NCBI GenBank assembly: GCA_023249695.1
Contig: JAHFCD010000001.1
Coordinates: 10,552-28,485, forward strand
Reading direction: 5' to 3'
Source of the DNA: Elusimicrobiota bacterium
GTDB taxonomy: Bacteria > Elusimicrobiota > Elusimicrobia > UBA1565 > UBA9628
DNA length: 17,934 nucleotides
The position numbers and the translations under genes were made by a program. Below are positions 1-10,355 of the stretch, in pieces. The notes beneath the pieces are model-generated. The model saw nothing but the letters and a program-made list of their open reading frames with translations, was not told where the DNA came from and ran no database searches. How positions within the stretch are numbered: position 1 is the stretch's first letter; each line of letters starts with the position of its first letter.

Positions 1-3000
1 CCCGCGGCGCCGACCGTCCCGGCCGGTCCGCCGAGCATCGAGACCGTCGAGGCCAAGCTCGCCGAGGGCGTCCTGCCCGAGCAGGCCATCCAGGAGCACG
101 TCGAATCCCTCTCCACCTACGTCCCGCCGGAGCACCCCTACAAGACCGGCGACGTCCTGACCGACGGCCAGAACATCTTCAAGCTCAAAGAGGGCGGGAA
201 GGAGGGCTACGGGAACGCCTACAACGCGACCGTGTACGGCGCGGACGGCAAGTTCATCCACAACACCGGCGGCCTGGGCGCCGAGAGCCTGGCCTCCGGG
301 GAATTACTCCCGGCCTCCGCCGAGCAGATCGCCAGCCTTCAGAAGACGCGCGGTAGCGGCCACAAGATGGAGGCCGTGCCGGACAGCGCCTACGCGGCCA
401 TCCCGGCGCCCAAGGGCGCGAAGGACTTCCACGAGAAGCTGGACAAGACCGAGGCGACCTTGAAGACGCTCGTCGAGAAGGTGGACGCCGCCGAGGCCGA
501 GGACGTCAACGGGGAGAAGGCCCTGAAGCTGAAGGAGAAGTTCACCTCCGAACTCGAGGCCGTGAAGGAGTCCGCCGGAGAAGAGGCCTACGCGCTCATG
601 AAGACGCGCGTCGAGGAGCACCTGGCCGCGACGCTCACCGAGGGCGGCCGCCTGGGGCTCCGCTCGGACGCCCCGCTCAACCCCGAGTCCACCGCCATCA
701 ACGCGCCGTCCACCGTCGCGCCGGCCGCGGTCGAGGTCAAGCCGGACGCGCCCGTCTGGGAGCCGAAGGGGTTCGACATCATTCGCAAGGGGCAGGAGAA
801 GTTCCCGATCCCGGTGACGGGATTCGTCTCCGGGTCCATCGGAATTCATCGGGTCGTCTCCCAGAGCGGCGCCCTTCCGACGTGGAGCATCACCCACCTT
901 CCGACCGGTCTGCGCGTCTCCTCGGAGGACACGCTCGAGGAGGCGAAAGCCCTCGCCGAGGCGATCATCGAGCGCGTGCCCGAGTTCGTCGAGATGACGA
1001 GCACCAAGACCAAGGGCGCGGATAAGATCCTCGAGAAGACCCTGAAGGTTCGGGCCGAAATAAAGGCCGCTTTGAACCCCGGGAAGGCCTTGAATTCTAC
1101 GCCCAATTCCGCTACACTTTCAGAGGAATCCAATGTCGAAGGAAAAACCGCCGGAGGAGCCGGAAAAGGACCTGAGCCTTTGGGTCCAGAAGGCCTCGTC
1201 CAGATTGCAGGAAATCAACCCCGAACTCTTCAAGAAGTTGAGGAAGGAGGGGACGCTTCAGGAGCACCTGAAGGGCCTGGCGTCCTGCCTGGAGATCCTG
1301 TACGAACAGCAGAAGGCGCTCCTCCTGAAGAAGGGGGAGGTTCTGCCGGAGCAGGCGGAGCGGGAAGCGGAGGACCTGGCGATGAACACCTACCTCCAAG
1401 CGTCCGGGGCCGAGAGCTAGCGCAGGAGCCGGTCGGCTTCCGCATCACCCCGGAGACGCAGCTAGAGCCCGCCGGCGAGATCGCCCGCTTCAACGCCAAC
1501 ATCGAGGCAATCAAGACGCTCCAGGCCATCGAGGCCGACGGGCGCCTGGCCACGCCCGCCGAGCAGGCCGTCCTAGTCAAGTACGTCGGGTGGGGTCAGC
1601 TCAAGAAGGCGTTCGAGTATTGGGGCGAGGCCTCCTGGAAGGCGCGCTACGAGACCCTGCGGGACCTCCTGTCGCCCGAGGAGTACGCGGCGGCCAACCA
1701 CAGCACGCAGAACGCCCACTACACCTCGCGCGAGATCGTCAGCAGCATCTATAAGGCCGTCGAGGCGCTGGGCTTCCGCGGCGGCCGGGTGCTCGAGCCC
1801 GCGATGGGCACGGGGCACTTCTTCGGCCTCCTGCCGGACAGCATGGGCGGGAGCAGCCTGGTCGGCGTCGAGCTCGACCCCATCACGGCCCGGATCGCCA
1901 AGCAGCTCTACCAGACCGCCGACATCCGCAGCGCCGGCTTCGAGACCGTGCGCCTGCCGAACGGCTACTTCGACATGGTCATCGGGAACCCTCCCTTCAG
2001 CGACATCAGCCCCCACGACCCGGTCTACAACAAGTTCAAGTACCCGCTCCACGACTACTTCATCGTGAAGTCCATGGACAAGCTCCGCGACGGCGGCGTC
2101 ATGGCCGTCGTCACCTCGCGCTTTTCGATGGACAAAGCGAACGCCTCCTGGCGCGACAAGGTCTATGAAAAGGCGGACCTCCTCGGCGCCGTGCGCCTGC
2201 CGGAGACGGCCTTCAAGGGGAACGCCAACACCTCCGTCATCACCGACATCCTGTTCTTCCGCAAGCGCCTCCCGGGCGAAGTGCCCGGCGACTCGTCCTG
2301 GCTCCACTCCGAGCAGAAGACGCGCGGCGACAACGAGTACGCCTTCAACCGCTACTTCTCCGAGCACCCCGAGATGATCGTCGGCGAGGTCGCCTTCAAG
2401 CGCGGCCAGTACACCGCGGCCGACTTCACCGTCGTCCACAAGGGGGAGATCGGACCCGCGCTCGACCGCGCCCTGGCCTACCTCCCGAAGGAGGTCTACG
2501 CCGACGCCGCGGACCCGACGAAGGAAGACGTCCTGAAGAAGTCGGACGAGACGATCGGCGTCAAGAACGGCGGGCACGTCATCAAGGACGGGAAGGTCCT
2601 GCAGCGTGTCGGCGAAGAGCTCGTCGAAAAGAAAGACGCCGACCCCAAGCGCGTCGGCGCCATGATCGACCTCCTGGCCACGATGAACGAGACGATCGCG
2701 GCCCAGCACGAGGACGCCGGCGAGGCCGCCATCCAGAAGGCCATCAAGACTCTCAACAAGGAGTACGACGCCTTCGTCAAGAAGTACGGCGTCATCAACG
2801 ACAAAGAGAACCGGGCCGCGCTGCTCGGAGACCCGAACCTCCCGCGCCTCATGGCCCTCGAAAACAAGAACGGGGCGGAGTTCGCCAAGGCCGACATCTT
2901 CAGCAAGCAGGTCATCCGCGCCTCCAAGAAAATCGACAAGATGGCGGCCTCGTCGGACGCCATGCTCGCGGTCCTCAACGAGGTCGGAAAGGTCGATATC

Positions 3001-6000
3001 CGCAAGATCGCGGCGATGACCGGGAAGACCGAGGCAGAGACGGTGTCCGAGCTGAAGGGCCTGGTCTACCAGAACCCCGAAGGCGGCGCCCATGAGATCG
3101 CCGACGTCTACCTGTCCGGCAACGTCAAGCAGAAGCTCGCCGCGGCCAAGTCGGCGGCCGCGCTGTCGAAGAACTACGAGGACAACGTGGCCGCGCTCGA
3201 GGCCGTCCAGCCCAAGGACCTCGAGGCCCACGAAGTCACCGTCAACATCGGCGTGCCCTGGGTGCCCGGCGAGATCATGCAGGCTTTCGTAGACCACCTG
3301 ACGGGCGTGCGCGGCTCGATCCGGGCCACCTACGCGCCGCTCATCGGCAAGTGGATGATCGAGCAGGGCCGCTACGCGAGCAGCCTTAGCTTCAGCGTCG
3401 GCAACAACGAGACCTGGGGAACGGCCAAGATGTCCGCCATCGAGATCATCAAGAGCATCATCGACGGCCGCCAGCCGACCATCTGGGACGGGCCCGCCAA
3501 GGACAAGATCGTCAATCAGCCTGAGACCGACGCCGTCCGCCAGAAGATGGAGGACATCGAGGAGAAGTTCAAGTCCTGGATCTTCGAGGAGAAGGAGCGC
3601 CGCGATCCACTCCTGAAGATCTACAACGAGACGATGAACACCCACCGCGTGGGAAAGTTCGACGGATCGCACATGACCATGCCCGGGTCGAACCCGTCGT
3701 TCAAGTGGCGCGCGCATCAGCTCAATGCCATCTTCCGCTCGATCGTCAGCAAGACGAATATCGGCCTGTTCCATGAGGTCGGGACCGGCAAGACCGCCGT
3801 CATGGCCGGGATGGTCATGGAGTGGCGCCGCCTCGGCCTGGCCAAGAAGCCGATGGTCGCGGCCCTCAACGCCAACGTGGGCGCGATCATCCGTGACTTC
3901 CGGCACATCTACCCGAGCGCCAAGATCCTCACCTTCGAGGCCGGCGAATTGAGCCCGGAGACGCGCGGCGAGTTCATGAGCAAGATCGCTACGGGCGACT
4001 GGGACTGCGTCATCGTCACGCACCCCTCCTTCGCCAAGTTGCCGATGTCGCGCCAGAATCAGCTCGACTTCTACCGCAAGCAGATCGTCGAAATCCTGGG
4101 CGCGATGGAGCAGGCCCGGATGACCGGCGAGGGCAGCAAGAGCAAGATGGTCAAGGACCTCGCGCGGGCCGCGGACCGCATGAAGGTGAAGATGGAGAAG
4201 CTGGCGGACAAGATCGCCAAGGACGACACCATCACCTTCGAGGAGCTGGGCGTGGACATGCTCGTCGTCGACGAGTCCCAGGAGTTCAAGAACCTCTACT
4301 TCCCGACGTCGATCGCGCGGGGCGTGAAGGGACTGGGCGCCGGGCGCGAGGCCGGCCGGGCCTTCGACATGTACATGAAGACCCAGCACGTCAGCAAGCT
4401 CAACAACGGTCGCGGCGTTGTATTCGCCACGGGCACCCCGATCACGAACTCGATGTCCGAAGTCTACACGCTTCAGCGTTACCTGGCCAGCGACGAGCTG
4501 ACGGCCGAGGGCCTGAACCACTTCGACGCCTGGGCACGCACCTACGGCAAGATCGTCAACTCCTTCGAGCTGAAGCCCTCCGGCAAGGGATACCGCGTCG
4601 TCCAGCGGTTCGCCAAGTTCCACAACGTCAGCGAGCTCATGCGCCGCTACCTTCAGTTCGCGGACGTCGTGCGCGCGGACAAGACGAACATCGTCCTCCC
4701 GAAGATCGCCGGCGGCCGGACCGAGCTCATCACCGTCCCGGCCTCGGAGACGCAGAAGGCGTTCATCGAGAGCCTGGTGAAGCGGTACGAGAACCTGAAG
4801 CCGGGCGGGAAGGACAACCCCCTGGTCATCGTCGGCGACGGGAAGAAGGCCGCGCTCGACATGCGCCTCATCGACAAGAGCCTGCCCGACGACCCGAACA
4901 GCAAGCTCAACGCGGCCGTCAACAACGTCTTCAAGAACTGGAAGGCGGGCGAAAAGAAGAAGCTCACGCAGCTCATCTTCTGCGACCTGGGCGTGCCCGG
5001 CGAGGACGACAAGTTCAACGTCTACCAGGACATCAAGAACAAGCTCGTCGCCTTCGGCGTCCCCAAGGAAGAGGTCGCTTTCATCCACGACGCCAAGGAC
5101 GACGCGGCGCGCAGCATCCTTTTCACGAAGGCCAACGAAGGCCGCATCCGCGTGCTCATCGGGAGCCGGACGAAGATGGGAATTGGCGTCAACGTCCAGA
5201 AGCTCCTGAAGAACTCCCACAGCCTGGACATCCCCTGGCGCCCCGATCAGCTCGAGCAGATGGACGGCCGCATCGTCCGCCAGGGCAACACGAACGAGGA
5301 GGTGGGCCTTCAGCAGTACGCGACCCAGAACACCTTCGACACCTACAGCTTCCAGCTCCTCGAGTCCAAGGCGGCGAGCTTCGCCCCGATCATCAAGGGC
5401 GAGTACCACCTCCGCGAGGTGGACGACCTGTCCGGCTCCGCGCTCTCCTATCAGGAGGCGAAGGCCGCCTCGTCGGGCAATCCCCTCATCGTCGAGAAGA
5501 TCAAGATGTCGGGCGAGATCCGCAAGCTGCAGAACCTCGAGATCGCCCACAAGAAGTCTCTCATCGGAGCGCAGACCGACCTCGCGGCGCTCCCGGCCCG
5601 GATCGAAGAGGCGCACGCCCGCGTCGCCGGTTTCAAGGCCGACGCCGAGGTGGCCACGAAGCACACCGGCGCCGGGGACAAGTTCAGCCTCACGGTCGAG
5701 GAGAAGACGTACACCGACCGCAAGGAGGCCGGGGAGGCCATCCTGGCGTTCGTCCGCGCGAACCTGACGAACTACGGCGACCACGACTTCGGCACCTACC
5801 GCGGCTTCCGCCTGGTCTCGCCCAAGGGCCTGCGCGGCAACGTCATCTTGGTCGGGAAGAGCGGGCACACTGCCTCGGTCTCCGAGAGCGGCGTCGGCAC
5901 CCTGGCCAGCATGGACAGCGCCATCAGCCCCGACAAGCTCAAGGGCGAGGCGGAACTGGTCGAGAAGAACATCGCCTCCATGAACAAGCGCCTGGGCGAG

Positions 6001-9000
6001 CTCGCCGCCGAGGCCGCCAAGCCCTTCAAGTTCGCCGGGAAGCTGAACGAGCTGCGCGTCCGCGAGAAGGAAATCGACCTCGAGCTGGGCCGCGACCAGT
6101 CCGACAAGGGCGCCGGCGACGTGGACGACGACGAGGACGAAGACGGCCCCGAGGGAGACCTCATGTTCCCCCAGGACGAGGCGCAGGAGGCCCAGGAAGA
6201 CCGTGGGCCCCTGGCCGACCGCGGGCCCGCCCAGATGTCGGACGGCGGCGACGCCGGCGTCTACGACGTCGCCCCGGGGAGCACCATGGAGCGCCTGGCC
6301 ACGAGCGAGGCGATGCCCCTGGCCATGCCCGAGCTCGTCCAACTGGCGAAGCAGCTCCTCGGGAAGTTCCCGGAGATCAAGCGAAACCTCGGGAGCGCCC
6401 GCGGCGCCTTCTACCCGTCGGGCTCGGGCAAGATCAAGCTGCGCGCGGACCTCTTCGAGGACGTTGATCAGGCCGCGAAGACGCTCGCGCACGAGCTGGG
6501 TCACGCCGACGACTACTTCCCCGACAAGAGCATGGCGCACGGCAACCTCCTCGGCCGCGTCATGGGCTTCAAGCGGTTCCTGAAGGACGCCTTCCACGGC
6601 GACGCCATGAACCCGGGCGGCCCCGGCGCGACGAATACCGAGATCCGGGAAGAGCTCGTCATCATGAGCAAGTTCTGGCGCCCCTGGGACCGCGAGTCCG
6701 CGCCTCCGGCCGAGATCAAGTACCGTGACTCCGCCAAGGAGCTCTACGCCGACGCCGTCTCCGTGTTCCTTAACAGCCCGGGCACGCTTCAGAAGATGGC
6801 GCCGAAGTTCTACGCCGCCTTCCTGAACGAGATGGACCGCAAGCCCGACTTCAAGGCCGCCTGGCTCGGAATCCAGGACCTCCTCGCGGGCGAGAGCGAG
6901 GGCATCGAGGCGATCATGGAGCGCCGCCGCCAGGACATCCGCGAGATGGGCATGAAGACGGACGACATCCTCATTCGCAAAGAGGCGGAGAAGGGCGTCC
7001 AGATCCAGAGCATCGCCGACCGGGCGCAGCAGGAGCTCATCAACCGCCACTATTTCGACATGCGTCGCGTGAACGCCATGGAGGCCGCCGGCGTCGTCAT
7101 CCCCGACGAGCACAACCCGAAGTGGGTCTATCAGATCGGCGACATGCTGCCCGAGAAGAAGGCCGTCATGGATCTCGCGATCGACAAGATTCTGAACCCG
7201 CTCATGCAGGAGCACGGCATCGGCGCCGTCGAGCTGCATGAGTACGGCTTCAGCAACCGCATCCTCCACGACCGCTCCGACATCGGGAACCCTCACGGCC
7301 ACAACCCGATCACCGCGCAGGAGAACCTGGACTATCTGAAGCGGTCGCTCGGCGACGCCAAGTTCCTCGCGCTGAAGAAGGCCTTCGACGGCATCCAGGA
7401 CATCTACTGGCCCGTGTACGAGGAGGCCTTCCGCCTCGGCGTCATCGGGCGCGAGCTGTGGGACACCAAGATCATCCCGAACCGCGGGAACTACGTCACC
7501 TACGCGGTCCAGGAATACCTCGAGAAGACCGGCTTCATCTCGGCCGGGATCAAGGCCCAGACGGGCACGCTGAAGGAGGTCGCGGACACCTTCATCGCGA
7601 CCCACATCAAGGTCCAGGCGTTGATGGCCCGCAACCTCGATCAGCAGAACAAGCTCACGCACAAGTGGCTGTCCGACACCGACCACCCGGGCGAGATGAC
7701 CAGGACCGAAATGCTCCGCACCGGCGAGGGGCCCGGCATCGAGCGCCCGGCGCTGATCCCGGGCACGAACATCCATAAGGGCGTCCTCCGCATCTGGGAG
7801 GACGGCCGCCCCGTCGCTTACGACGTTGACCCCTACATCGCCGAGGCCTTCAATAAGATGCCGCCGGCGCAGATGTCGCTCATCCACCGCGTCATGAGCA
7901 TCCCGAACGTGCCGATCAAGCTCGCCTACACGACCTGGAACATGGGCTTCGTGTTCGGCATCTCCCCGCTGCGCTACTTCGTGAAGACCTGGAAGGGGCT
8001 CTCGGACGTCAACGGCGGCAAGGGCGTCTCGGCCGGCCTTCTCCTCTCCGAGTTCTTCAAGGCCCTCCCGACGTCCTACAAGCACGCGATCGGCAAGCCC
8101 GACTCCTACGCCGAGCAGCTTCTCAAAGACAACATCCTGCAGATCACGAGCATGGACGGTCTCGAGCTGGACCCGGCCCTCAACTCCTACGGCAAGAAGC
8201 TGAAGAACTATCAGCTCCAGCAGGAGAGCGCCAAGGACCAGGGACTCGGGAAGCGCGTCCTGAGCAAGATCATCATGCCCTTGCGTCAGCTCGGCCACGC
8301 CATGCAGATCGGCGCGGACACGATGACGTCGGCCTGGAAAGTCTCCGCGGCGACGATCCGCTACACCCACGGCGAGAACGGCCCGCAGATGGCCTACAAC
8401 GTCAGGAACTACGCGGGCATCCCGTTCAGCCGCCCGAGCGTGAGCGGCCTGCGCGCGCAGACGGCCAACGACCTCTTCCTGTTCTCGAACATCCTTCAGC
8501 GCCACTACGTCACCGCGCTCCAGGTCCTCGTCAATCCGGCCTCGGCCAGCGGCGCGCGCATGAAGACGGCCGCGGTGGACATCCTTCCCGGGATGATGCA
8601 GGCCTTCGCGGGTCTCGGCCTCTTCGGCGTCACGGTCAAGGAGGCGTACAAGCGCATCAGCAAGTACGACAAGCGCCACTCCACCTGTATCCCGATCGGC
8701 ACGCTCCCGGGCGGGAAGTGGAAGCACAAGACCGTCTTCATCCCGATCCCCCACGATGACGGCGGGCGCATCATCCACGCGCTCACCTACGAGATCATCA
8801 TGGCCATGGCCAAGAAGGACCCGAAAGAGGTCGCGGCCATGTTCGGCGAGCTCTACAACATCATCCCGTCCGAGACTCCGGCGCTTCAGATCCCCAAGGC
8901 CTGGCTTCAGGAGTACACCGGCGGCCGCTACTTCGACCAGTACCGGCAGCGCACGGCGATCCCGGACAGCGTCGAGAAGATCGGCGGGCTCCTGAAGCTC

Positions 9001-9384
9001 GAGCGCATGGTCGAGTGGACGACGAACAGCCTGGGCATGACGAACTTCGCCAGCTACGACCCGGCGCGACGCACCACGACGGAGACATTCGTGCAGATGC
9101 TCCCCTGGATCAACCGCCTCCTGAAGATCTCCGACTACGGCATGGAGGAGGACTTCAAGGACCAGATGGACAAGACGCCCAACGGCGCCGAGATCTACGC
9201 CCTCCACGAGAAGAAGAAGAACCAGGCCGGGCTGCTCGGCGGCGACGATCATCGGCGCCTCTCGAAGCTCGAGCGGGAGGCGAAGGTCTACCACCGCGAC
9301 CTGAACAAGAACTCCAGGGACGAGCGGACGCCGAAGAGCGAGTTGCGGAAGGCGGCGCGCGAGCGCATCAAGGAGGGCGAGTAG
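1..9384 (+). CDS. Giant phage polyvalent protein: DNA methyltransferase, SF2 helicase, zincin peptidase and C-terminal polyvalent-protein regions (5' partial)
   Basis: The frame is open from base 1, so the start lies upstream; at least 3127 residues. Positions count from the first codon here. Residues about 255-340 resemble a small domain common in phage polyvalent proteins ([14 protein letters not shown]). Residues 370-475 are a Gly/Pro linker. KYVGWGQL (527) opens a DarB-like methylase-helicase: motif [11 protein letters not shown] (about 598), NPPF (663), Walker A GTGKT (1261-1265), DESQ (1424-1427), TGTPITNS (1477) and an arginine-finger stretch GRIVRQGN (1756-1763). A coiled-coil and beta region ends near 2040, followed by an acidic linker. 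HELGH (2164-2168) is a zincin zinc site. The rest, 2300-3127, looks like large polyvalent protein domains (LPD38-like at the end). Such proteins are known or predicted to enter with phage DNA and counter restriction or reshape the host. Domain names are from motifs and memory; methyltransferase and helicase are confident, the C-terminal label less so. It ends in TAG, overlapping the next GTG by one base. Confidence 0.93.
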   Translation, partial: PAAPTVPAGPPSIETVEAKLAEGVLPEQAIQEHVESLSTYVPPEHPYKTGDVLTDGQNIFKLKEGGKEGYGNAYNATVYGADGKFIHNTGGLGAESLASGELLPASAEQIASLQKTRGSGHKMEAVPDSAYAAIPAPKGAKDFHEKLDKTEATLKTLVEKVDAAEAEDVNGEKALKLKEKFTSELEAVKESAGEEAYALMKTRVEEHLAATLTEGGRLGLRSDAPLNPESTAINAPSTVAPAAVEVKPDAPVWEPKGFDIIRKGQEKFPIPVTGFVSGSIGIHRVVSQSGALPTWSITHLPTGLRVSSEDTLEEAKALAEAIIERVPEFVEMTSTKTKGADKILEKTLKVRAEIKAALNPGKALNSTPNSATLSEESNVEGKTAGGAGKGPEPLGPEGLVQIAGNQPRTLQEVEEGGDASGAPEGPGVLPGDPVRTAEGAPPEEGGGSAGAGGAGSGGPGDEHLPPSVRGRELAQEPVGFRITPETQLEPAGEIARFNANIEAIKTLQAIEADGRLATPAEQAVLVKYVGWGQLKKAFEYWGEASWKARYETLRDLLSPEEYAAANHSTQNAHYTSREIVSSIYKAVEALGFRGGRVLEPAMGTGHFFGLLPDSMGGSSLVGVELDPITARIAKQLYQTADIRSAGFETVRLPNGYFDMVIGNPPFSDISPHDPVYNKFKYPLHDYFIVKSMDKLRDGGVMAVVTSRFSMDKANASWRDKVYEKADLLGAVRLPETAFKGNANTSVITDILFFRKRLPGEVPGDSSWLHSEQKTRGDNEYAFNRYFSEHPEMIVGEVAFKRGQYTAADFTVVHKGEIGPALDRALAYLPKEVYADAADPTKEDVLKKSDETIGVKNGGHVIKDGKVLQRVGEELVEKKDADPKRVGAMIDLLATMNETIAAQHEDAGEAAIQKAIKTLNKEYDAFVKKYGVINDKENRAALLGDPNLPRLMALENKNGAEFAKADIFSKQVIRASKKIDKMAASSDAMLAVLNEVGKVDIRKIAAMTGKTEAETVSELKGLVYQNPEGGAHEIADVYLSGNVKQKLAAAKSAAALSKNYEDNVAALEAVQPKDLEAHEVTVNIGVPWVPGEIMQAFVDHLTGVRGSIRATYAPLIGKWMIEQGRYASSLSFSVGNNETWGTAKMSAIEIIKSIIDGRQPTIWDGPAKDKIVNQPETDAVRQKMEDIEEKFKSWIFEEKERRDPLLKIYNETMNTHRVGKFDGSHMTMPGSNPSFKWRAHQLNAIFRSIVSKTNIGLFHEVGTGKTAVMAGMVMEWRRLGLAKKPMVAALNANVGAIIRDFRHIYPSAKILTFEAGELSPETRGEFMSKIATGDWDCVIVTHPSFAKLPMSRQNQLDFYRKQIVEILGAMEQARMTGEGSKSKMVKDLARAADRMKVKMEKLADKIAKDDTITFEELGVDMLVVDESQEFKNLYFPTSIARGVKGLGAGREAGRAFDMYMKTQHVSKLNNGRGVVFATGTPITNSMSEVYTLQRYLASDELTAEGLNHFDAWARTYGKIVNSFELKPSGKGYRVVQRFAKFHNVSELMRRYLQFADVVRADKTNIVLPKIAGGRTELITVPASETQKAFIESLVKRYENLKPGGKDNPLVIVGDGKKAALDMRLIDKSLPDDPNSKLNAAVNNVFKNWKAGEKKKLTQLIFCDLGVPGEDDKFNVYQDIKNKLVAFGVPKEEVAFIHDAKDDAARSILFTKANEGRIRVLIGSRTKMGIGVNVQKLLKNSHSLDIPWRPDQLEQMDGRIVRQGNTNEEVGLQQYATQNTFDTYSFQLLESKAASFAPIIKGEYHLREVDDLSGSALSYQEAKAASSGNPLIVEKIKMSGEIRKLQNLEIAHKKSLIGAQTDLAALPARIEEAHARVAGFKADAEVATKHTGAGDKFSLTVEEKTYTDRKEAGEAILAFVRANLTNYGDHDFGTYRGFRLVSPKGLRGNVILVGKSGHTASVSESGVGTLASMDSAISPDKLKGEAELVEKNIASMNKRLGELAAEAAKPFKFAGKLNELRVREKEIDLELGRDQSDKGAGDVDDDEDEDGPEGDLMFPQDEAQEAQEDRGPLADRGPAQMSDGGDAGVYDVAPGSTMERLATSEAMPLAMPELVQLAKQLLGKFPEIKRNLGSARGAFYPSGSGKIKLRADLFEDVDQAAKTLAHELGHADDYFPDKSMAHGNLLGRVMGFKRFLKDAFHGDAMNPGGPGATNTEIREELVIMSKFWRPWDRESAPPAEIKYRDSAKELYADAVSVFLNSPGTLQKMAPKFYAAFLNEMDRKPDFKAAWLGIQDLLAGESEGIEAIMERRRQDIREMGMKTDDILIRKEAEKGVQIQSIADRAQQELINRHYFDMRRVNAMEAAGVVIPDEHNPKWVYQIGDMLPEKKAVMDLAIDKILNPLMQEHGIGAVELHEYGFSNRILHDRSDIGNPHGHNPITAQENLDYLKRSLGDAKFLALKKAFDGIQDIYWPVYEEAFRLGVIGRELWDTKIIPNRGNYVTYAVQEYLEKTGFISAGIKAQTGTLKEVADTFIATHIKVQALMARNLDQQNKLTHKWLSDTDHPGEMTRTEMLRTGEGPGIERPALIPGTNIHKGVLRIWEDGRPVAYDVDPYIAEAFNKMPPAQMSLIHRVMSIPNVPIKLAYTTWNMGFVFGISPLRYFVKTWKGLSDVNGGKGVSAGLLLSEFFKALPTSYKHAIGKPDSYAEQLLKDNILQITSMDGLELDPALNSYGKKLKNYQLQQESAKDQGLGKRVLSKIIMPLRQLGHAMQIGADTMTSAWKVSAATIRYTHGENGPQMAYNVRNYAGIPFSRPSVSGLRAQTANDLFLFSNILQRHYVTALQVLVNPASASGARMKTAAVDILPGMMQAFAGLGLFGVTVKEAYKRISKYDKRHSTCIPIGTLPGGKWKHKTVFIPIPHDDGGRIIHALTYEIIMAMAKKDPKEVAAMFGELYNIIPSETPALQIPKAWLQEYTGGRYFDQYRQRTAIPDSVEKIGGLLKLERMVEWTTNSLGMTNFASYDPARRTTTETFVQMLPWINRLLKISDYGMEEDFKDQMDKTPNGAEIYALHEKKKNQAGLLGGDDHRRLSKLEREAKVYHRDLNKNSRDERTPKSELRKAARERIKEGE
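1090..1118 (+). promoter_or_regulatory. Possible sigma70-type promoter before the nested gene
   Basis: TTGAAT and TACACT are separated by 17 bases in a locally AT-richer stretch just before the nested ATG at 1133. Each hexamer matches the consensus at four of six positions. The predicted start near 1125 would cut into the AGAGGA ribosome binding site at 1122-1127, which weakens the call. It may be fortuitous. Confidence 0.25.
1133..1420 (+). CDS. Nested 95-residue helical protein overprinted on the polyvalent gene linker
   Basis: The gene lies entirely inside the polyvalent gene in the next frame. It starts at ATG with AGAGGA upstream (1122-1127) and stops at TAG. The product is charged and helical, without low complexity. 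The part [19 protein letters not shown] followed by a Gln/Glu-rich helix resembles TnpV-like or other small phage proteins with a P-x-L-F-x-x-L-x-x-x-G-x-L-x-x-H-L pattern; this is only a resemblance. By hand count about 83 of 95 codons end in G or C, as in the other genes here. The polyvalent frame over the same bases ends in A or T in about 63 codons and reads as a Gly/Pro/Glu linker with over a quarter glycine. Codon bias therefore supports this frame as the constrained one. The host frame must also be translated, because no start codon lies between 1420 and the methyltransferase motifs. Function unknown. Confidence 0.62.
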   Translation: MSKEKPPEEPEKDLSLWVQKASSRLQEINPELFKKLRKEGTLQEHLKGLASCLEILYEQQKALLLKKGEVLPEQAEREAEDLAMNTYLQASGAES

Positions 9385-10355
9385 TGCGCCTCGGCATAAT
9401 CGCCGCCCTCTTCCTGCTCCCGTCCCTGGCCATGAGCCAGGTGACGCCGTTCATCTCGCCGGACCCGTCTCTGCAGGAGAACTTCGAGTGGCTGTCTAAC
9501 CAGGCCAAGCAGAACAAGAAGGCCATCTCCGACATGATCACCTCTGGAATCCTGGGATCGAACGCCGCTTTCAACTCCTCCTGCACGGTGGTCCCGTCGC
9601 AGTCCGTCACCTCGGGAAATCTTAACAACGGGATCAGCACGGTCACGTTCATATCGGTCTCGACGTCCGTGTACGCCTGGTACACGGGCGGAGCCTATCA
9701 CGCGACCGCAGGCGTCAACATGGGCTTCGGCCTTCTCGTCAACGCCGGGTACGCATCAGGGCTCTCGGCCACGACGGGAGTGAAGTCCTGCACGAACGTC
9801 AACGTGGCGGGCGCCCCCGTCGACTGCTCCTTCGCGCCTTATCTACTGGCCGTCTCGACCGGGAGCAACAGGTTTACGCTCACCGCGGCCGTGAAGTCCG
9901 GCACGGCGACGATCCCCCCGGCCGGCGCGAACACGACGTTCGTGGAGAAGGCCTATTTCTGCGTCGGAGACTACCGCGGCCTCACGGGACCGTCGGGCCC
10001 GGCCGGGGCCGCCGGCTCCGCGGGCCCTGTGGGTCCGCAGGGCACCGCAGGCGCGGCGGGCGCGGTCGGAGCGAACGGTCCGCCCGGCGCGACGGGAGCT
10101 ACGGGCAGCACCGGCGCCGCCGGCGCCACTGGCGCGACGGGAGCGGCTGGGCCTGGCGGTCTCTCGACTTACCTGTATAATAGAGCGGGCGATAAGCTGT
10201 ACTCGCTCCTCATCGAGGCAGACGGGGCCGCGTCCGTAGATTTCATCGGTCCCGTCACCTGGTCGACGATGACGGTCGTTGGCGCGCGTACGGGCGGGAA
10301 CCGTTACGCGATTTATGTGGAGGCGGACAATGCGCTATCTATTGATCCTCTCTAG
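9384..10355 (+). CDS. Exported collagen-like fibre protein
   Basis: Starts at GTG 9384, one base into the TAG of the polyvalent gene, with AAGGAGG at 9370-9376 and a 7-base spacer. The frame is open further upstream, but that part is shadow. The product is 323 residues. It begins with a clear signal peptide-like sequence ([19 protein letters not shown]). A globular beta-rich region with several cysteines spans residues 20-198. Residues 199-258 are 20 uninterrupted Gly-X-Y triplets rich in GAT, GAA and GPx, and a short C-terminal domain follows. Gly-X-Y runs form trimeric collagen-like shafts, and phage tail fibres and host surface proteins both use them. Position before a repeat-rich fibre-like gene and the lysis genes suggests a tail or receptor-binding part. 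The signal peptide is odd for a protein assembled into virions in the cytoplasm, so a secreted or surface-displayed protein is the alternative. Confidence 0.85.
   Translation: MRLGIIAALFLLPSLAMSQVTPFISPDPSLQENFEWLSNQAKQNKKAISDMITSGILGSNAAFNSSCTVVPSQSVTSGNLNNGISTVTFISVSTSVYAWYTGGAYHATAGVNMGFGLLVNAGYASGLSATTGVKSCTNVNVAGAPVDCSFAPYLLAVSTGSNRFTLTAAVKSGTATIPPAGANTTFVEKAYFCVGDYRGLTGPSGPAGAAGSAGPVGPQGTAGAAGAVGANGPPGATGATGSTGAAGATGATGAAGPGGLSTYLYNRAGDKLYSLLIEADGAASVDFIGPVTWSTMTVVGARTGGNRYAIYVEADNALSIDPL
9978..10157 (+). repeat. Collagen-like Gly-X-Y repeat, 20 triplets
   Basis: Sixty codons read as 20 consecutive Gly-X-Y triplets from GLT to GPG, without interruption. The GC-rich DNA is itself repetitive and prone to copy-number change. 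Confidence 0.9.

Noticed and set aside
1573..9294. A 2573-codon open frame on the minus strand opposite the polyvalent gene
   Set aside because: It is the GC-rich antisense shadow of a strongly biased coding frame. Its product is a monotonous Leu/Val/Asp/Arg/Glu mix with no motifs, while the plus strand has clear catalytic motifs.
9015..9383. Upstream extension of the collagen-like gene in its own frame
   Set aside because: It overlaps the polyvalent gene out of frame, gives a low-complexity Arg/Gly/Asp product, and would bury the signal peptide. GTG 9384 has an excellent Shine-Dalgarno sequence.
10176..10181. TATAAT box within the collagen-like gene
   Set aside because: No matching -35 box lies 16-18 bases upstream and no gene start follows at a useful distance. 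It encodes Tyr-Asn in the reading frame.
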